In this document: positions 1 to 8,114 of the stretch, one piece after another
How the letters are laid out: each line of letters starts with the position of its first letter
Position numbering within the stretch: the first letter of the stretch is position 1
Assembly (NCBI RefSeq): GCF_029945895.1
Contig: NZ_JAQSDL010000084.1
Span: 1-64,000 of the forward strand
DNA from: Polaromonas sp.
GTDB taxonomy: Bacteria > Pseudomonadota > Gammaproteobacteria > Burkholderiales > Burkholderiaceae_C
Reading direction: 5' to 3'
DNA: 64,000 nucleotides
Notes under the pieces: generated by a model
The model's database searches: none
What the model was told of the DNA's origin: nothing
What the model saw: only the letters and a program-made list of their open reading frames with translations
Made by a program: the position numbers and the translations under genes

Positions 1-67
1 CGGCGGCGGCAAATCCGCCGTCGTCCACGACTTGCTGGAAGGCGCGCATGGATAAAAGTCGGTCCAT
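1..67 (-). CDS. LysR-family regulator, 5' end only (cut by window edge)
   Basis: The minus strand reads from ATG at 67 into the window edge as MDRLLSMRAFQQVVDDGGFA, 22 codons in all. This matches the start of the LysR protein at 1156-2085 (MDRFSSMRVFQRVIDEGGFA) almost residue for residue, so it is the N-terminal helix of a paralogous LysR DNA-binding domain. It is transcribed divergently from the small exported protein at 279-572, exactly as the second LysR is divergent from 2289-2573. The remainder of the gene lies outside the window, so its ligand-binding domain cannot be judged. Confidence 0.85.
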   Translation of the reverse strand, partial: MDRLLSMRAFQQVVDDGGFAAA

Positions 68-94
68 AGGGTTATTACCAGGAGTTCAAGCTCT

Positions 95-232
95 TATTGT
101 TCCATAAACAGCAATTAGTAATTGATTGATTTGCTATTTTTCTTTGTTATTGGCAACAGTACAGTTCATACATCGATGAGCCGCAACCAATAAACGACTC
201 ACCGAGGCTGGACAGACGGGGATCAACAAGCC
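95..232. promoter_or_regulatory. Divergent LysR/exported-protein control region, copy 1
   Basis: The region between the two divergent starts is AT-rich. It holds the inverted repeat CAATT-AGT-AATTG at 112-124, a plausible LysR operator. From 171 a leader begins CATCGATGAGC and continues with ACTCACCGAG and CTGGACAGACGGG. The same leader blocks recur at 2191-2240 ahead of the second paralogue, more conserved than expected for free intergenic DNA. Operator assignment is inference from position and symmetry. Confidence 0.45.
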
Positions 233-278
233 CGCCATGCCCGGAAATGTTTATTCATTCTCACAAGGAAATTTCATC

Positions 279-572
279 ATGAACGCATCCAAATTCTTCG
301 CTGTTGCCGCTCTTGCCACCGTTGCCTCTTTTGGCGCCCACGCCGACGAGGCTGACGGTTCGCAATTTGCCGTCCAGTTCAACTCGACCCGTTCCGTGGC
401 CGAAGTCCGCGCCGAAGCCGCCGCCAAAGTGGCCACCCACAGCCAGGAGCCTGCCGGCTCGCGCGTGGCAGCCACCGTGCAGTCTTCCACCGACCGCGCC
501 ACTGTCCGTGCACAAGCCGCTGACGCTGTCCGCCTGGGCCAGATCCCGCGCGGCGAAGCCAGCTACATGTAA
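279..572 (+). CDS. Small exported protein, paralogue 1 (unknown function)
   Basis: A 97-residue protein with an apparent signal peptide: hydrophobic stretch at about residues 6-20 ending in AHA, so cleavage is expected near residue 20. The start is the ATG at 279 because AAGGAA lies 8 bases upstream; an in-frame upstream ATG at 237 has no such site. The mature part begins DEADGSQFAVQFNSTRSVAEVRAEA and then repeats a shorter VRAQAADAV segment, giving two Val-Arg-Ala helices resembling small periplasmic DUF4148-type proteins of Burkholderiales. It shares over 30 almost identical residues with 2289-2573. Function is unknown; a divergently encoded LysR regulator probably controls it. A strong terminator follows. 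Confidence 0.8.
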   Translation: MNASKFFAVAALATVASFGAHADEADGSQFAVQFNSTRSVAEVRAEAAAKVATHSQEPAGSRVAATVQSSTDRATVRAQAADAVRLGQIPRGEASYM

Positions 573-603
573 TTGAGTTGACCGGCCGATTTGCGGCTCC
601 TTT

Positions 604-639
604 CAAAACCGCCCGGGGCTCGCTCCGGGCGGTTTTTTC
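604..639 (+). terminator. Rho-independent terminator after 279-572
   Basis: An inverted repeat with arms AAAACCGCCCGG and CCGGGCGGTTTT around a short loop is followed by a run of T. It ends the transcript of the small exported protein gene 32 bases upstream. Confidence 0.85.
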
Positions 640-857
640 GTTCCGGAACCCCCCGGACGCGCCCGGTGCACTGCCGGCCCCTTGCAGCACCGTTGCGGCA
701 AATGTCACATCGGGTTAGGGCCACCTGCCTACCCCGTCACAGGGTAGACCCTAAAATCGGTTAGCACGCTTACGTTTGATGGCCGCGATCCGGCTCACCA
801 ACGTTTCCCTCGCCCTCCCCCTGCGGTCTACCCGACCTCAGGAATCCACAGGTTCCC

Positions 858-1169
858 ATGGCTCTTTCCTCCATTTTTGCCGCGATGCGGCCAGTTGCCG
901 GCGCGCCCGACGCTCCGGACCGGATGCCGATTGAGCAGATCCGGCATCAACTGCACCAGACCCTGCATGACTGCAAGAACATTGACGCTCAACGCATCAT
1001 TTTCAGGATCAACACCGCCGATACCCCGGCCGATCTCTGGCTGTTGCGCTGCGATCTGTACCAATGCATCTCGCGCGCACGCGATCAGGCGGAAGCCGCC
1101 AGACGCATCAACGCCCTGCTGGGCACCTTCCGCGGCTGGCTGCCTGCAGCCCAGCTCACCCCGATTTAG
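858..1169 (+). CDS. Hypothetical protein, 103 aa
   Basis: A 103-residue open frame starting MALSSIFAAMRP. It is predicted mostly helical, with a charged region (residues 25-60) containing two Cys (DLYQC, LHDCKN) and no signal peptide or membrane segment. No family is recognised. It converges on the LysR gene 1156-2085 and overlaps its 3' end by 14 bases. It sits inside the duplicated LysR/exported-protein block, between the first exported gene and the second LysR. Codon use looks coding and the frame is longer than background, but the ribosome site (GGAAT at about 840) is weak, so the start is uncertain. Confidence 0.6.
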   Translation: MALSSIFAAMRPVAGAPDAPDRMPIEQIRHQLHQTLHDCKNIDAQRIIFRINTADTPADLWLLRCDLYQCISRARDQAEAARRINALLGTFRGWLPAAQLTPI

Positions 1170-2085
1170 GACGACCGGTCCCTTCCTGCGGAGCAATCTC
1201 CGCCAGGAAATCAAGGAAGGCCCGGGTCCGCGACGGCATGAACTTGCGCGTGGGCAGCGCGGCGTAAATCGTGAAGCGACCAAACACCCAGTCCGGCAAA
1301 AGATGCACGAGCGAGCCGCGCTCCAGATGCGATGCCACCAACATGCGTGACAGGAAGGTGATGCCGGCGCCATCCAGCGCGGCCCGCAGCAACACGTCAA
1401 AGCTCGTGGTTTGCAGGGAAGGCCGGAGGTCCACGTCCACGGCTTCACCGCCGGCTGCCGGTTGCAGGCGCGTCTGCCGGCCATAGTGGCCGGAGTTCTG
1501 CGGCCACTGGAATTTCAGGTAGGTGTGGCCAAGCAACTGGTCTGGAGTCTCCGGCGTTCCGGCACGCTGGAGATACCCGGGCGATGCGCAGGCGATCCAG
1601 TCGGTCGTGGCCAGCGGCCGGGCCACGATGTCTCCGTCAAAGCCCTCGTCCACCACCAGGAAGGTCACGTCAAACTCCTCGATACGCGGCTGGGGGAAGG
1701 GATCGATCTGCAGATCCAGCATCACCCCGGGGTGACGCGCTTGCCAGGTGGCAATGCGCGGCGACAGGAAATACGAGGCCAGCACTGGTGTTGCCAGCAC
1801 GTGAAGGGTGCCCTGCAATTCGCGCGTGTGTTCAGCCGCCGCCGACTCGGCGTCTTCCACCTCGTGCAGGATGCTGCGCACCCGCAGCAGGTAAGCCTCA
1901 CCTGCATCAGTGAGCGCCAGCTTGCGTGTCGTGCGCTGGAGCAGCCGTACGCCCAGGTGTTCTTCCAGGGCCGCGATCATGCGCGTGACGCCAGCAGGCG
2001 ACATGTCGAGGGAGCGTGCCGCTGAGGCGAAACCACCCTCGTCAATCACGCGCTGGAAGACCCTCATTGAACTGAAACGATCCAT
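1156..2085 (-). CDS. LysR-family transcriptional regulator
   Basis: A full-length 309-residue LysR protein. Residues 1-60 form the winged helix-turn-helix (MDRFSSMRVFQRVIDEGGFASAA, then SPAGVTRMIAALEEHLGVRLLQRTTR). Residues about 90-295 form the periplasmic-binding-like inducer domain (LHVLATPVLASYFLSPRIA onward), as in the CrgA/YafC-like subgroup. It is divergent from the small exported gene at 2289 with a 203-base spacer carrying an operator-like inverted repeat, so it likely regulates that gene and itself. A paralogue starts at position 67. The inducer cannot be told from sequence. Confidence 0.9.
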   Translation of the reverse strand: MDRFSSMRVFQRVIDEGGFASAARSLDMSPAGVTRMIAALEEHLGVRLLQRTTRKLALTDAGEAYLLRVRSILHEVEDAESAAAEHTRELQGTLHVLATPVLASYFLSPRIATWQARHPGVMLDLQIDPFPQPRIEEFDVTFLVVDEGFDGDIVARPLATTDWIACASPGYLQRAGTPETPDQLLGHTYLKFQWPQNSGHYGRQTRLQPAAGGEAVDVDLRPSLQTTSFDVLLRAALDGAGITFLSRMLVASHLERGSLVHLLPDWVFGRFTIYAALPTRKFMPSRTRAFLDFLAEIAPQEGTGRPKSG

Positions 2086-2121
2086 AGTGCAACAGATTGT
2101 ATTCTTGATTCTTTATTGTTT

Positions 2122-2143
2122 CAATTACTGAAATGGTTAATTG
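2122..2143. promoter_or_regulatory. Candidate LysR operator, copy 2
   Basis: Arms CAATTA and TAATTG separated by 10 bases form a dyad centred between the LysR start (2085) and the exported-protein gene (2289). It resembles the AATT-AATT dyad at 112-124 in the other copy. The role is inferred from symmetry and position. Confidence 0.45.
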
Positions 2144-2190
2144 ATGACTATGTAGTTTTAATTTGACCGATACAGGTTTAAAGTTCAACC

Positions 2191-2240
2191 CATCGATGAG
2201 CACAAACCGACTCACCGAGACTGGACAAGACGGGAATGAT
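2191..2240 (+). promoter_or_regulatory. Conserved 5' leader block, copy 2
   Basis: CATCGATGAGC, CGACTCACCGAG and CTGGACAAGACGGG occur in the same order as in the leader at 171-222. Both blocks lie about 50-100 bases upstream of the start codon of a small exported paralogue. It could be a promoter/UTR element, a protein-binding site or simply shared ancestry. Confidence 0.4.
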
Positions 2241-2288
2241 GATGCCCACCTTGGCCGGAACTCTGTACCAACCCTGAAAGGATTCATC

Positions 2289-2573
2289 ATGAAAACCACC
2301 CAACTGTTTGCTGTCGCTGCTTTTTCCACCCTTGCCGCCTTCGGCGCCCATGCCGACGAGGCTGACGGTTCGCAATTTGCGGTTCAGTTCAATTCGACCC
2401 GCTCTGTCGCCGAAGTCCGGGCTGAAGCACTCAACCCGGTGAAAATCACCAATGGCAGCACCGGCTTTGTCGGCGTGACCAACTCCGGCCTCGAGCGTAG
2501 CGCCGTGCGCGCCAAAGCCATCGCAGCATTGCGGAACGGGGAAATCCCGCAGGGCGAAATCGGCTACATGTAA
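2289..2573 (+). CDS. Small exported protein, paralogue 2 (unknown function)
   Basis: A 94-residue protein beginning MKTTQLFAVAAFSTLAAFG, a typical signal peptide with cleavage expected after AHA near residue 20. The next 30 residues (DEADGSQFAVQFNSTRSVAE onward) are nearly identical to the paralogue at 279-572. The middle differs, and the C-terminus again ends in a short helix plus GEIPQGEIGYM (GQIPRGEASYM in the paralogue). ATG 2289 is chosen over upstream in-frame starts because AAAGGA lies at 2277-2282. It is divergent from LysR 1156-2085 and is followed by its own terminator, so it is probably monocistronic. Function unknown. Confidence 0.8.
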   Translation: MKTTQLFAVAAFSTLAAFGAHADEADGSQFAVQFNSTRSVAEVRAEALNPVKITNGSTGFVGVTNSGLERSAVRAKAIAALRNGEIPQGEIGYM

Positions 2574-2603
2574 GCCTGCCGCCCGGGAGGCCTGCCGCTC
2601 CCG

Positions 2604-2641
2604 AAAAAAAAGCCCGCTGCTTGACTGCAGCGGGCTTTTTT
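2604..2641. terminator. Bidirectional terminator between exported protein and MaoC genes
   Basis: Arms AAGCCCGCTGC and GCAGCGGGCTT flanked by A-run on the left and T-run on the right can stop both the exported-protein transcript and the convergent MaoC transcript. Confidence 0.85.
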
Positions 2642-2674
2642 GCGTGGCTCAGATGGCTCAGGCCTGATGGCTTG

Positions 2675-3130
2675 TCAGGGGTAACGTCGCACCAGAGATT
2701 CGGCCACACACACCGGCCTGGCAGATCCTTCCCGCTCGACCGTCACTTCCCAGGTCATCTGCTGCCCGTCATTGTCAACCGGCGCGCAGGCTAGCAGCTT
2801 CAGACGGGCGCGCAAGCGACTGCCAACCGGCACCGGCGCCGTAAACCGCACCCGGTTGAGCCCGTAATTGACGCCCATGCGGGACTGAACGATCTCCAGG
2901 GACGATTCAAAAAATTTAGGCAACAGCGACAGGGTCAGGAAGCCGTGTGCAATCGGCCCGCCAAACGGACCTTCTCTGGCTTTTTCCGGGTCCACATGGA
3001 TCCACTGGTGGTCGCCAGTGGCTTGGGCAAACAGGTTGACCTGCTCCTGGGTGATGGTCAGCCAGTCGCTGATCGCGACTTCCTGGCCGACACAGGCCGC
3101 CAGTTCGGAGAGGGTCTGGAAGGTTTTCAT
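2675..3130 (-). CDS. MaoC-family (R)-specific enoyl-CoA hydratase-like protein
   Basis: A 151-residue single hot-dog-fold protein. The hydratase-2 signature is visible: ATGDHQWIHVDPEKA with Asp and His, then GGPIAHGFLTLSLL. It corresponds to the NodN/MaoC short form, which hydrates trans-2-enoyl-CoA to the (R)-3-hydroxyacyl-CoA and can feed polyhydroxyalkanoate synthesis. Length is normal for the family. It is a single gene between a terminator and the ParA gene, 74 bases apart on the same strand, with no obvious functional partner next to it. Substrate chain length is not predictable. Confidence 0.88.
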   Translation of the reverse strand: MKTFQTLSELAACVGQEVAISDWLTITQEQVNLFAQATGDHQWIHVDPEKAREGPFGGPIAHGFLTLSLLPKFFESSLEIVQSRMGVNYGLNRVRFTAPVPVGSRLRARLKLLACAPVDNDGQQMTWEVTVEREGSARPVCVAESLVRRYP

Positions 3131-3204
3131 GCCCGGACTTTAACGTCCGCACCGATGGCGGCCTGTCCAGCCAGCGACATGGCCGGCCCCGCAAGCCGCC
3201 CCTG

Positions 3205-3822
3205 TCACTGGTCCAGCCAGCGGCAGATGCCCTGCCATTGCTGCAGGTCTTTTTCCACCCGCCCCGGGGCGACATCGAACACGGTCAGGCCGCGGGCCGC
3301 CAGATGGATGTAGTTCTGGGTATCGCGCACATAACCGAGCACCGGCAGGCCCAGGCCTTCAACAAAAGCACGCAGCTTGTCAGCCGCAATGGTGCGGGCA
3401 TCGACGCGCATGCCGACGATGCCGACCTGCATCTTGCCGGCATGGCGGTGTTCGGCGAGCTGGTCCAGAAAGCTGCGGGTGGCAAAAATATCAAACACGC
3501 TGGGCTGCAGCGGCACGATCACCTTGTCGGCCAGCTTGAGCACGTCGTTAAAACGCCAGCCATGCAGGCCGGCGGGGGTGTCGAGTACCACGTGGGTCGT
3601 ACCCTTGGGCGGTTTGACGATCAGGTCGGCGTTGACATCCCAAGTCGAGATCGGCCGCGCCGCGGGCGGCCGCAAGCCCAGCCAGAGCCGGGACGACTGC
3701 TGGCGGTCTGCATCGCCCAGCATGACCGCATGGCCCTGGCTGGCGAAATAACCCGCAATATTGGTCGACAGCGTCGTTTTACCGACGCCGCCCTTCGGAT
3801 TGGCAATCACAACCACAGGCAT
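3205..3822 (-). CDS. Orphan ParA-family ATPase
   Basis: 205 residues beginning MPVVVIANPKGGVGKTTLST, which contains the deviant Walker A motif with the signature lysine (KGGVGKTT). Later motifs are LGDADRQQSS and VVLDTPAG (Walker B-like). The start at 3822 is preferred over an upstream one because GGGAG lies just before it. There is no parB next to it, so it is an orphan of the kind used for positioning protein complexes or small plasmid-like partition; it resembles the short ParA proteins common in Burkholderiales genomes. The 250 bases upstream to the kinase gene contain no recognisable gene. Confidence 0.88.
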   Translation of the reverse strand: MPVVVIANPKGGVGKTTLSTNIAGYFASQGHAVMLGDADRQQSSRLWLGLRPPAARPISTWDVNADLIVKPPKGTTHVVLDTPAGLHGWRFNDVLKLADKVIVPLQPSVFDIFATRSFLDQLAEHRHAGKMQVGIVGMRVDARTIAADKLRAFVEGLGLPVLGYVRDTQNYIHLAARGLTVFDVAPGRVEKDLQQWQGICRWLDQ

Positions 3823-4072
3823 GCGAATCTCCCGGAATTTGGACCCTATGGTAACGGCTGGCCACAACATTGGCCAAACCGCGGGAAGGGCTGGCGGCTG
3901 CCCACAGATCGGCCCGGTTTGGCCCGGGCTGCAGCCATGTCCGCCACGTCACCCCACCATGTGAGTCAAATACCTCCGCAGCCCTTGACAGGCGGGCGTG
4001 TGCAGCTCCTGTTTTTATAGTGACGGTGACAAGCGCAGCCATGCGGCACTCGGATCGCCTCTCAAAACCGCC

Positions 4073-5989
4073 TCAATTGCGCTGGTCCTGCGCCTCCCGG
4101 CGCATCTTTTCCATCGCGCGCCGTTCGACGCAGACCGGGTGCCTGCTGTAAGCCGGTTTGGCACATTGTTCGTTCATGCAGATCTGATACCCAAGCAGCA
4201 CACGGCCTTCACAGGCCTGCACCGGACTGGAAGGCTGCGCCGGGGCAGCAGCAGGCGCTGTCACTGCAGCGCCCGCGCCCTCCGGGCCCGCTGCGGGCCG
4301 CGATGGCGCTGGCTTGTCCGTGCGCACCGGGCTGGCGCGTTTGACCGACGGAGTGACGGAGGCCGGCGCTGCTTCCACCTTCGCTGGAGGCGGTGATCCC
4401 GGCGCCCTTGCTGAGGGAGCAGGGTTGACCGGGGCCGCATCGGCAGCGGTGGGCGCCGCAGTTGCATCAGCCGGCGCCGCCACCACGGGCGCCGGCGGGC
4501 TGGACAAGCCCTTGAACAGCACGCCGGCCAGCACCAGGGCCGCCACCCCGGCCAGCGCGAACAGAGGCGTCCTTGAGCGGGGTGCCGGCGGCGTGGGTGT
4601 GCCTGCCTCCTTCGGCGCCGCCGCTGCGCTCATCGGCGGCGGGCTCATGTCGGCAGCAGCATCGACCGAAGCCGGAGCCGAAAACGGCACCGCTGCAACA
4701 TCCTGGCGCCCGTCAGGCTCTTCGGCGTCCGGCCTGGCCGCAGTCGTTGCGGCGGGGCCGGGCGGCGTGTCTGGGGTCGGCGGCGGGACCGCTCCGGCGT
4801 TGAGCCCCTGCAGCCGCGTCCATTCACTGACTTCTTCAGAGAAAGCGCCGGTGCCGGTGCCAGAGCCGTCGGCCTCCACCATGCTCCCCAGTTTCCGCAG
4901 GCGCCGGCGCGCCAGATCGGCGTAGATGCCGGAAGGAAATTTGTCCAGAAACACTTCCAGGTCTTCCAGGTCCCCGGAGTCCTTGATGTCCTTCCAGTAG
5001 ACCAGCTCAAGCTCCTGCGTCACGGTAGAGCCGGTGCCGGTGTCGGTGCCGGTCGTGTTGAGTTTGACGGTGGAGCCACCCGCGCGGGAGCGGCCGGTGT
5101 CGGTGGCCGTGCCTGCGCGCCCGCCAGACGCGCTCACCGGCGGCACGATGGTCGGATCCGTTGCCTGGCCGCTGGCCTCCAGCAACGCAGCCGAAAATTC
5201 CTGCGCCGTCGCAAAACGCTGGTCGCGTTTTTTGGCCAGTGCCCGCACCATCACCGCATCGATGGCGGCCGGCAACAGCGTGTTGAAGCTGCTGGGCGCT
5301 GCCGGCGTGTGGTTCACGATCTGCTGGATGATCGCAAAGTCGGTATCGCCGTCGAAGGGCCGCTTGCCCGTGAGCAGCTGGTACAGCACCACCCCCACCG
5401 CAAACAGGTCGGCCCGCGCATCGATCGGCAGGCCCTGCACCTGCTCGGGCGACATGTATTTGAGGGTGCCCACCATGGTTCCCTGGGTGCGTGTGGCTTC
5501 GCTGGAGTCCTGGATGCGGGCCACGCCGAAATCGGTGAGTTTGACCCGGCCATCGGCTTCGATCAGCAGATTGGCAGGCTTGACATCGCGATGCACGACG
5601 TTCTGCCGGTGCGCATAGTCCAGCGCAGACAGCAGGTCCCGGACCATGCGCAGGGTTTCCTCCAGCGAATAACGCCGGCCCGCGTCCAGATGGTGTTTGA
5701 GGTCTTCGCCCTGGATGAACTCCATGACCAGAAAGGCCATGTCGCCATGACGGTCCGAGTCATACACACTGACAATATGGGGGTGCTGCAAGCGCGCGGC
5801 CGAATGTGCCTCGGTGCGAAACCGCGCCTCGTACTCGGCAGCGGCCTCTTCCGACAGGTTTTCAACCTTGATGGTCTTGATCGCCACGCGGCGGTTCAGG
5901 TTGGGATCGCGCGCCTCGTAGACCAGCCCCATCGCGCCTTTGCCCAGCACGCGAATGATGTCGTAGCGTCCCAGCTTGTTCAGGCTCAT
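4073..5989 (-). CDS. Membrane-anchored Ser/Thr protein kinase
   Basis: A 638-residue Hanks-type kinase. The catalytic domain covers about residues 8-270: glycine loop GKGAMG (15-20), AIK lysine 38, HRDVKPAN (133-140), DFG (153-155), and SPEQ in the activation segment. A Thr/Gly-rich linker (280-330) precedes a short helical unit (LEDLEVFLDKFPSGIYADLA, about 341-360), then a long Pro/Ala region, one transmembrane helix (474-494), another Pro/Ala stretch and a Cys-containing tail (CEGRVLLGYQIC, CAKP, CVERR). The start is the ATG at 5989, giving MSLNKLGRYDII; upstream ATG adds a poor extension. The gene lies 76 bases downstream of the cyclase-FHA gene on the same strand and is probably co-transcribed. 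Confidence 0.92.
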   Translation of the reverse strand: MSLNKLGRYDIIRVLGKGAMGLVYEARDPNLNRRVAIKTIKVENLSEEAAAEYEARFRTEAHSAARLQHPHIVSVYDSDRHGDMAFLVMEFIQGEDLKHHLDAGRRYSLEETLRMVRDLLSALDYAHRQNVVHRDVKPANLLIEADGRVKLTDFGVARIQDSSEATRTQGTMVGTLKYMSPEQVQGLPIDARADLFAVGVVLYQLLTGKRPFDGDTDFAIIQQIVNHTPAAPSSFNTLLPAAIDAVMVRALAKKRDQRFATAQEFSAALLEASGQATDPTIVPPVSASGGRAGTATDTGRSRAGGSTVKLNTTGTDTGTGSTVTQELELVYWKDIKDSGDLEDLEVFLDKFPSGIYADLARRRLRKLGSMVEADGSGTGTGAFSEEVSEWTRLQGLNAGAVPPPTPDTPPGPAATTAARPDAEEPDGRQDVAAVPFSAPASVDAAADMSPPPMSAAAAPKEAGTPTPPAPRSRTPLFALAGVAALVLAGVLFKGLSSPPAPVVAAPADATAAPTAADAAPVNPAPSARAPGSPPPAKVEAAPASVTPSVKRASPVRTDKPAPSRPAAGPEGAGAAVTAPAAAPAQPSSPVQACEGRVLLGYQICMNEQCAKPAYSRHPVCVERRAMEKMRREAQDQRN

Positions 5990-6065
5990 GGGGTGAAGGG
6001 GGAAAAGAAAAAAAAGGGGAAGGGCACTGGATACGTTTGGAAACACCAATTCTAGGGTCGGAGCG

Positions 6066-6953
6066 TCAGCTCCGGATAGAAAAACTGATCAAGGGGCTGC
6101 CTTCCTTGCGTTCGCACCCTGCGCTGATCTGGCCGTTGCCGACCAGGTAACACTCGGTGCGGCGCAACACCACGGCTTCGTTCTGGTTGCCGAAGTAGAC
6201 CCAGGTGCCATAACTGGAGGCATCGCTGAGCACGAACTGCCCACCGCGCCACTCCAGCGTGGCGTGCATGCGGGACACCCGCGGATCGTTCAGGGCCAGT
6301 GAGGCGTCGGCACCCCGGCCGATGGACATCCTGGCGCTGCCGGCGTTGATTTGCACGGTCTGCGCACCGGTCACCAGCTCCAGTACCAGCGGCCCGGCCT
6401 GAGTGGCCATCGAGCGCCCCATCATGGTGGCATCGTCATCCCGGCCAGCCTGCCATTCCACCCGGTACACCAGACCCGCTTCCGCCTTGCCGCGCAGGTG
6501 CATGGGCCCCAGGCTGCGCAAGGAAGCGCGCTGCACGGGCCCCAGGGCCGACCAGACGTTGTGCGTGGTGAGAATCTGTGCGGCGCCGGCCAGGTCGGCC
6601 AGGCGCGCCGCCGAATTGACGGTATCGCCGAAGCAGTCGCCGTCGATCTCGATCACCTCGCCGGACTCCATGCCCATCTGCATCTGCACCGGCGCGCCAT
6701 TGCCACCGGGAAGGATGGGTTTGTCGAGGAGGCGTTTCTGGATGGCAACGCAGGCGGCCAGCGCGTCGCCCTCCTGCGAAAACACCACAAACAAGCCGTC
6801 GCCAAGCAGCTTGACGACACGGCCGCCGTGCTGCTGAAAGACCTGGCTCAGCGCGCCCACCAGCTGCGTCACAAAGCGCGAGGCGGTTTCGTCCCCCAGC
6901 CGCTCGAACATGCTGGTGCTGCCGACAAGATCGGCAAAAACGACGGTCGTCAT
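6066..6953 (-). CDS. Class III adenylate/guanylate cyclase fused to FHA domain
   Basis: 295 residues without membrane segments. Residues 1-170 are a class III nucleotide cyclase: first metal aspartate in FADLVGSTSMFE (D8), second in LLGDGLFVVF (D52), and the transition-state Asn and Arg in GDTVNSAARLADLA (N113, R117) are all present, so it may be active. Residues about 205-290 are an FHA domain (MSIGRGADASL, SRMHATLEW, SSYGTWVYF) that binds phosphothreonine. With the downstream kinase it suggests a phospho-dependent second-messenger module. Start ATG at 6953 gives MTTVVFADLVGS, the usual N-terminus. Confidence 0.9.
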   Translation of the reverse strand: MTTVVFADLVGSTSMFERLGDETASRFVTQLVGALSQVFQQHGGRVVKLLGDGLFVVFSQEGDALAACVAIQKRLLDKPILPGGNGAPVQMQMGMESGEVIEIDGDCFGDTVNSAARLADLAGAAQILTTHNVWSALGPVQRASLRSLGPMHLRGKAEAGLVYRVEWQAGRDDDATMMGRSMATQAGPLVLELVTGAQTVQINAGSARMSIGRGADASLALNDPRVSRMHATLEWRGGQFVLSDASSYGTWVYFGNQNEAVVLRRTECYLVGNGQISAGCERKEGSPLISFSIRS

Positions 6954-7101
6954 GAAAACTTTCTGGAAAACCAGAAGGTTGAACAAGCCGGCACGCACAC
7001 GGTGTCAGACGGCAACACGTAACCTTTTGTTCTCATGTGGGCGATTTTTACAGAAAATCAGCCCCTCCCGCGTGTGACGTTTTTACCGTGAGACCCCGCG
7101 G

Positions 7102-7857
7102 TCAGCGCAAACCGTCCCACAGCAACTTGCAGCCGGTGAGGAACATGCCGCCGTACAGCACCCGGTAAAAAAGCAGCTGGCTGATGCGCCTGGCCATGCG
7201 CACACCAGCCCAGACACCCACCGGCGCCAGCGGCAGCAGGACCAGCGAGGTCGCCATGTTGCGCAGGTCCAACAGCCCCAGCCAGGCATAGGGAATCCAC
7301 TTGGAGAGGTTGATCACAAAGAAGAAAAAGGCCAGTGTGGCGGTGAACTTGAGCGGGCTCAGGCGCAGGGGAATGACGTAGGCGCTGATGGGCGGGCCGC
7401 CGGCATGGGCCACAAAACTGGTGAAACCCGAGGTTGCGGTCAGCAGCGCACCCAGCCATTTCGGCGGCGGCGGGCTGTCGGGCCGGGGCGGAAACAGCAG
7501 GCGCTGTGCCAGAAACAGCAGGGTGAAAAAACCCACGATGCCGGCCACCATCTTGCCGTCGAGCAGGCTGAACAACAGCGCGCCTGTTAGCGTGCCGACC
7601 AGGCCGCAAGGCACCAGGAACTTCAGCAGTTTGAGGTCGAAGTCCTTGCGGAAAGCCGCCATGCCGAGCAGGTCCATCAGCAGCAGCACCGGCATCAGGA
7701 TGGCCGCCGCCTGCGGCACGGTCACCGCCAGCGCCATGAGGGGAACGGCCAGCGAGCCGAAACCCGCCCCGAAGCCGCTTTTGCTGATCCCCAGCAAGAG
7801 CACGGCGGGTACCGCCACGCCGTAAAAAAAGGGGTCGGTGATGAATGGAAAGGGCAC
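7102..7857 (-). CDS. TauE/SafE-family sulfite/anion exporter-like permease
   Basis: About 251 residues with seven to eight hydrophobic segments (AVPAVLLLGISKSGFGAGFG near the N-terminus, VTVPQAAAILMPVLLLMD, FLVPCGLVGTLTGALL, GIVGFFTLLFL, FTATLAFFFFVINL, ending LLFYRVLYGGMFLTGCKLL). The pattern and length fit TauE/SafE permeases that move sulfite, sulfonates or organic anions. The start used is a GTG at 7857 that gives the usual N-terminus PFPFITDPFFYG. An in-frame ATG at 7962 would add 35 non-membrane residues next to a dispersed repeat and I think it is less likely. Confidence 0.82.
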   Translation of the reverse strand: MPFPFITDPFFYGVAVPAVLLLGISKSGFGAGFGSLAVPLMALAVTVPQAAAILMPVLLLMDLLGMAAFRKDFDLKLLKFLVPCGLVGTLTGALLFSLLDGKMVAGIVGFFTLLFLAQRLLFPPRPDSPPPPKWLGALLTATSGFTSFVAHAGGPPISAYVIPLRLSPLKFTATLAFFFFVINLSKWIPYAWLGLLDLRNMATSLVLLPLAPVGVWAGVRMARRISQLLFYRVLYGGMFLTGCKLLWDGLR

Positions 7858-7971
7858 GGGCTTGCGGGGGAGGTGGAGGCTGCTGATTATCACGCCTGCA
7901 AGGATGGCGGCGGCGCCGGGCCGTCCATCCGACAGACCCGTGCCGCATGGGTGTTGATGCATCAAATCAGG

Positions 7972-8012
7972 CCCCAGCCCCTGCTGGGCGGGCGCGAATA
8001 GCTATTGTTTCA
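7972..8012 (-). repeat. Dispersed Comamonadaceae-type repeat
   Basis: On the minus strand ACAATAGCTATTCGCGCCCG is followed by CAGCAGGGGCTGGGG. It fits the consensus of an ATAGCT core, GCGCCC, then AAGGGCTG, found at about a dozen other sites in the window. Confidence 0.6.
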
Positions 8013-8114
8013 GGAGCAGCTTGCGGCATGGCAGCGCTGACGAAATGACGCCTTGCAAGATCGACTGTTTTTTCATGCTGCGGTGCTGTGCAGACAAATC
8101 CAAACTCAGGCAAT

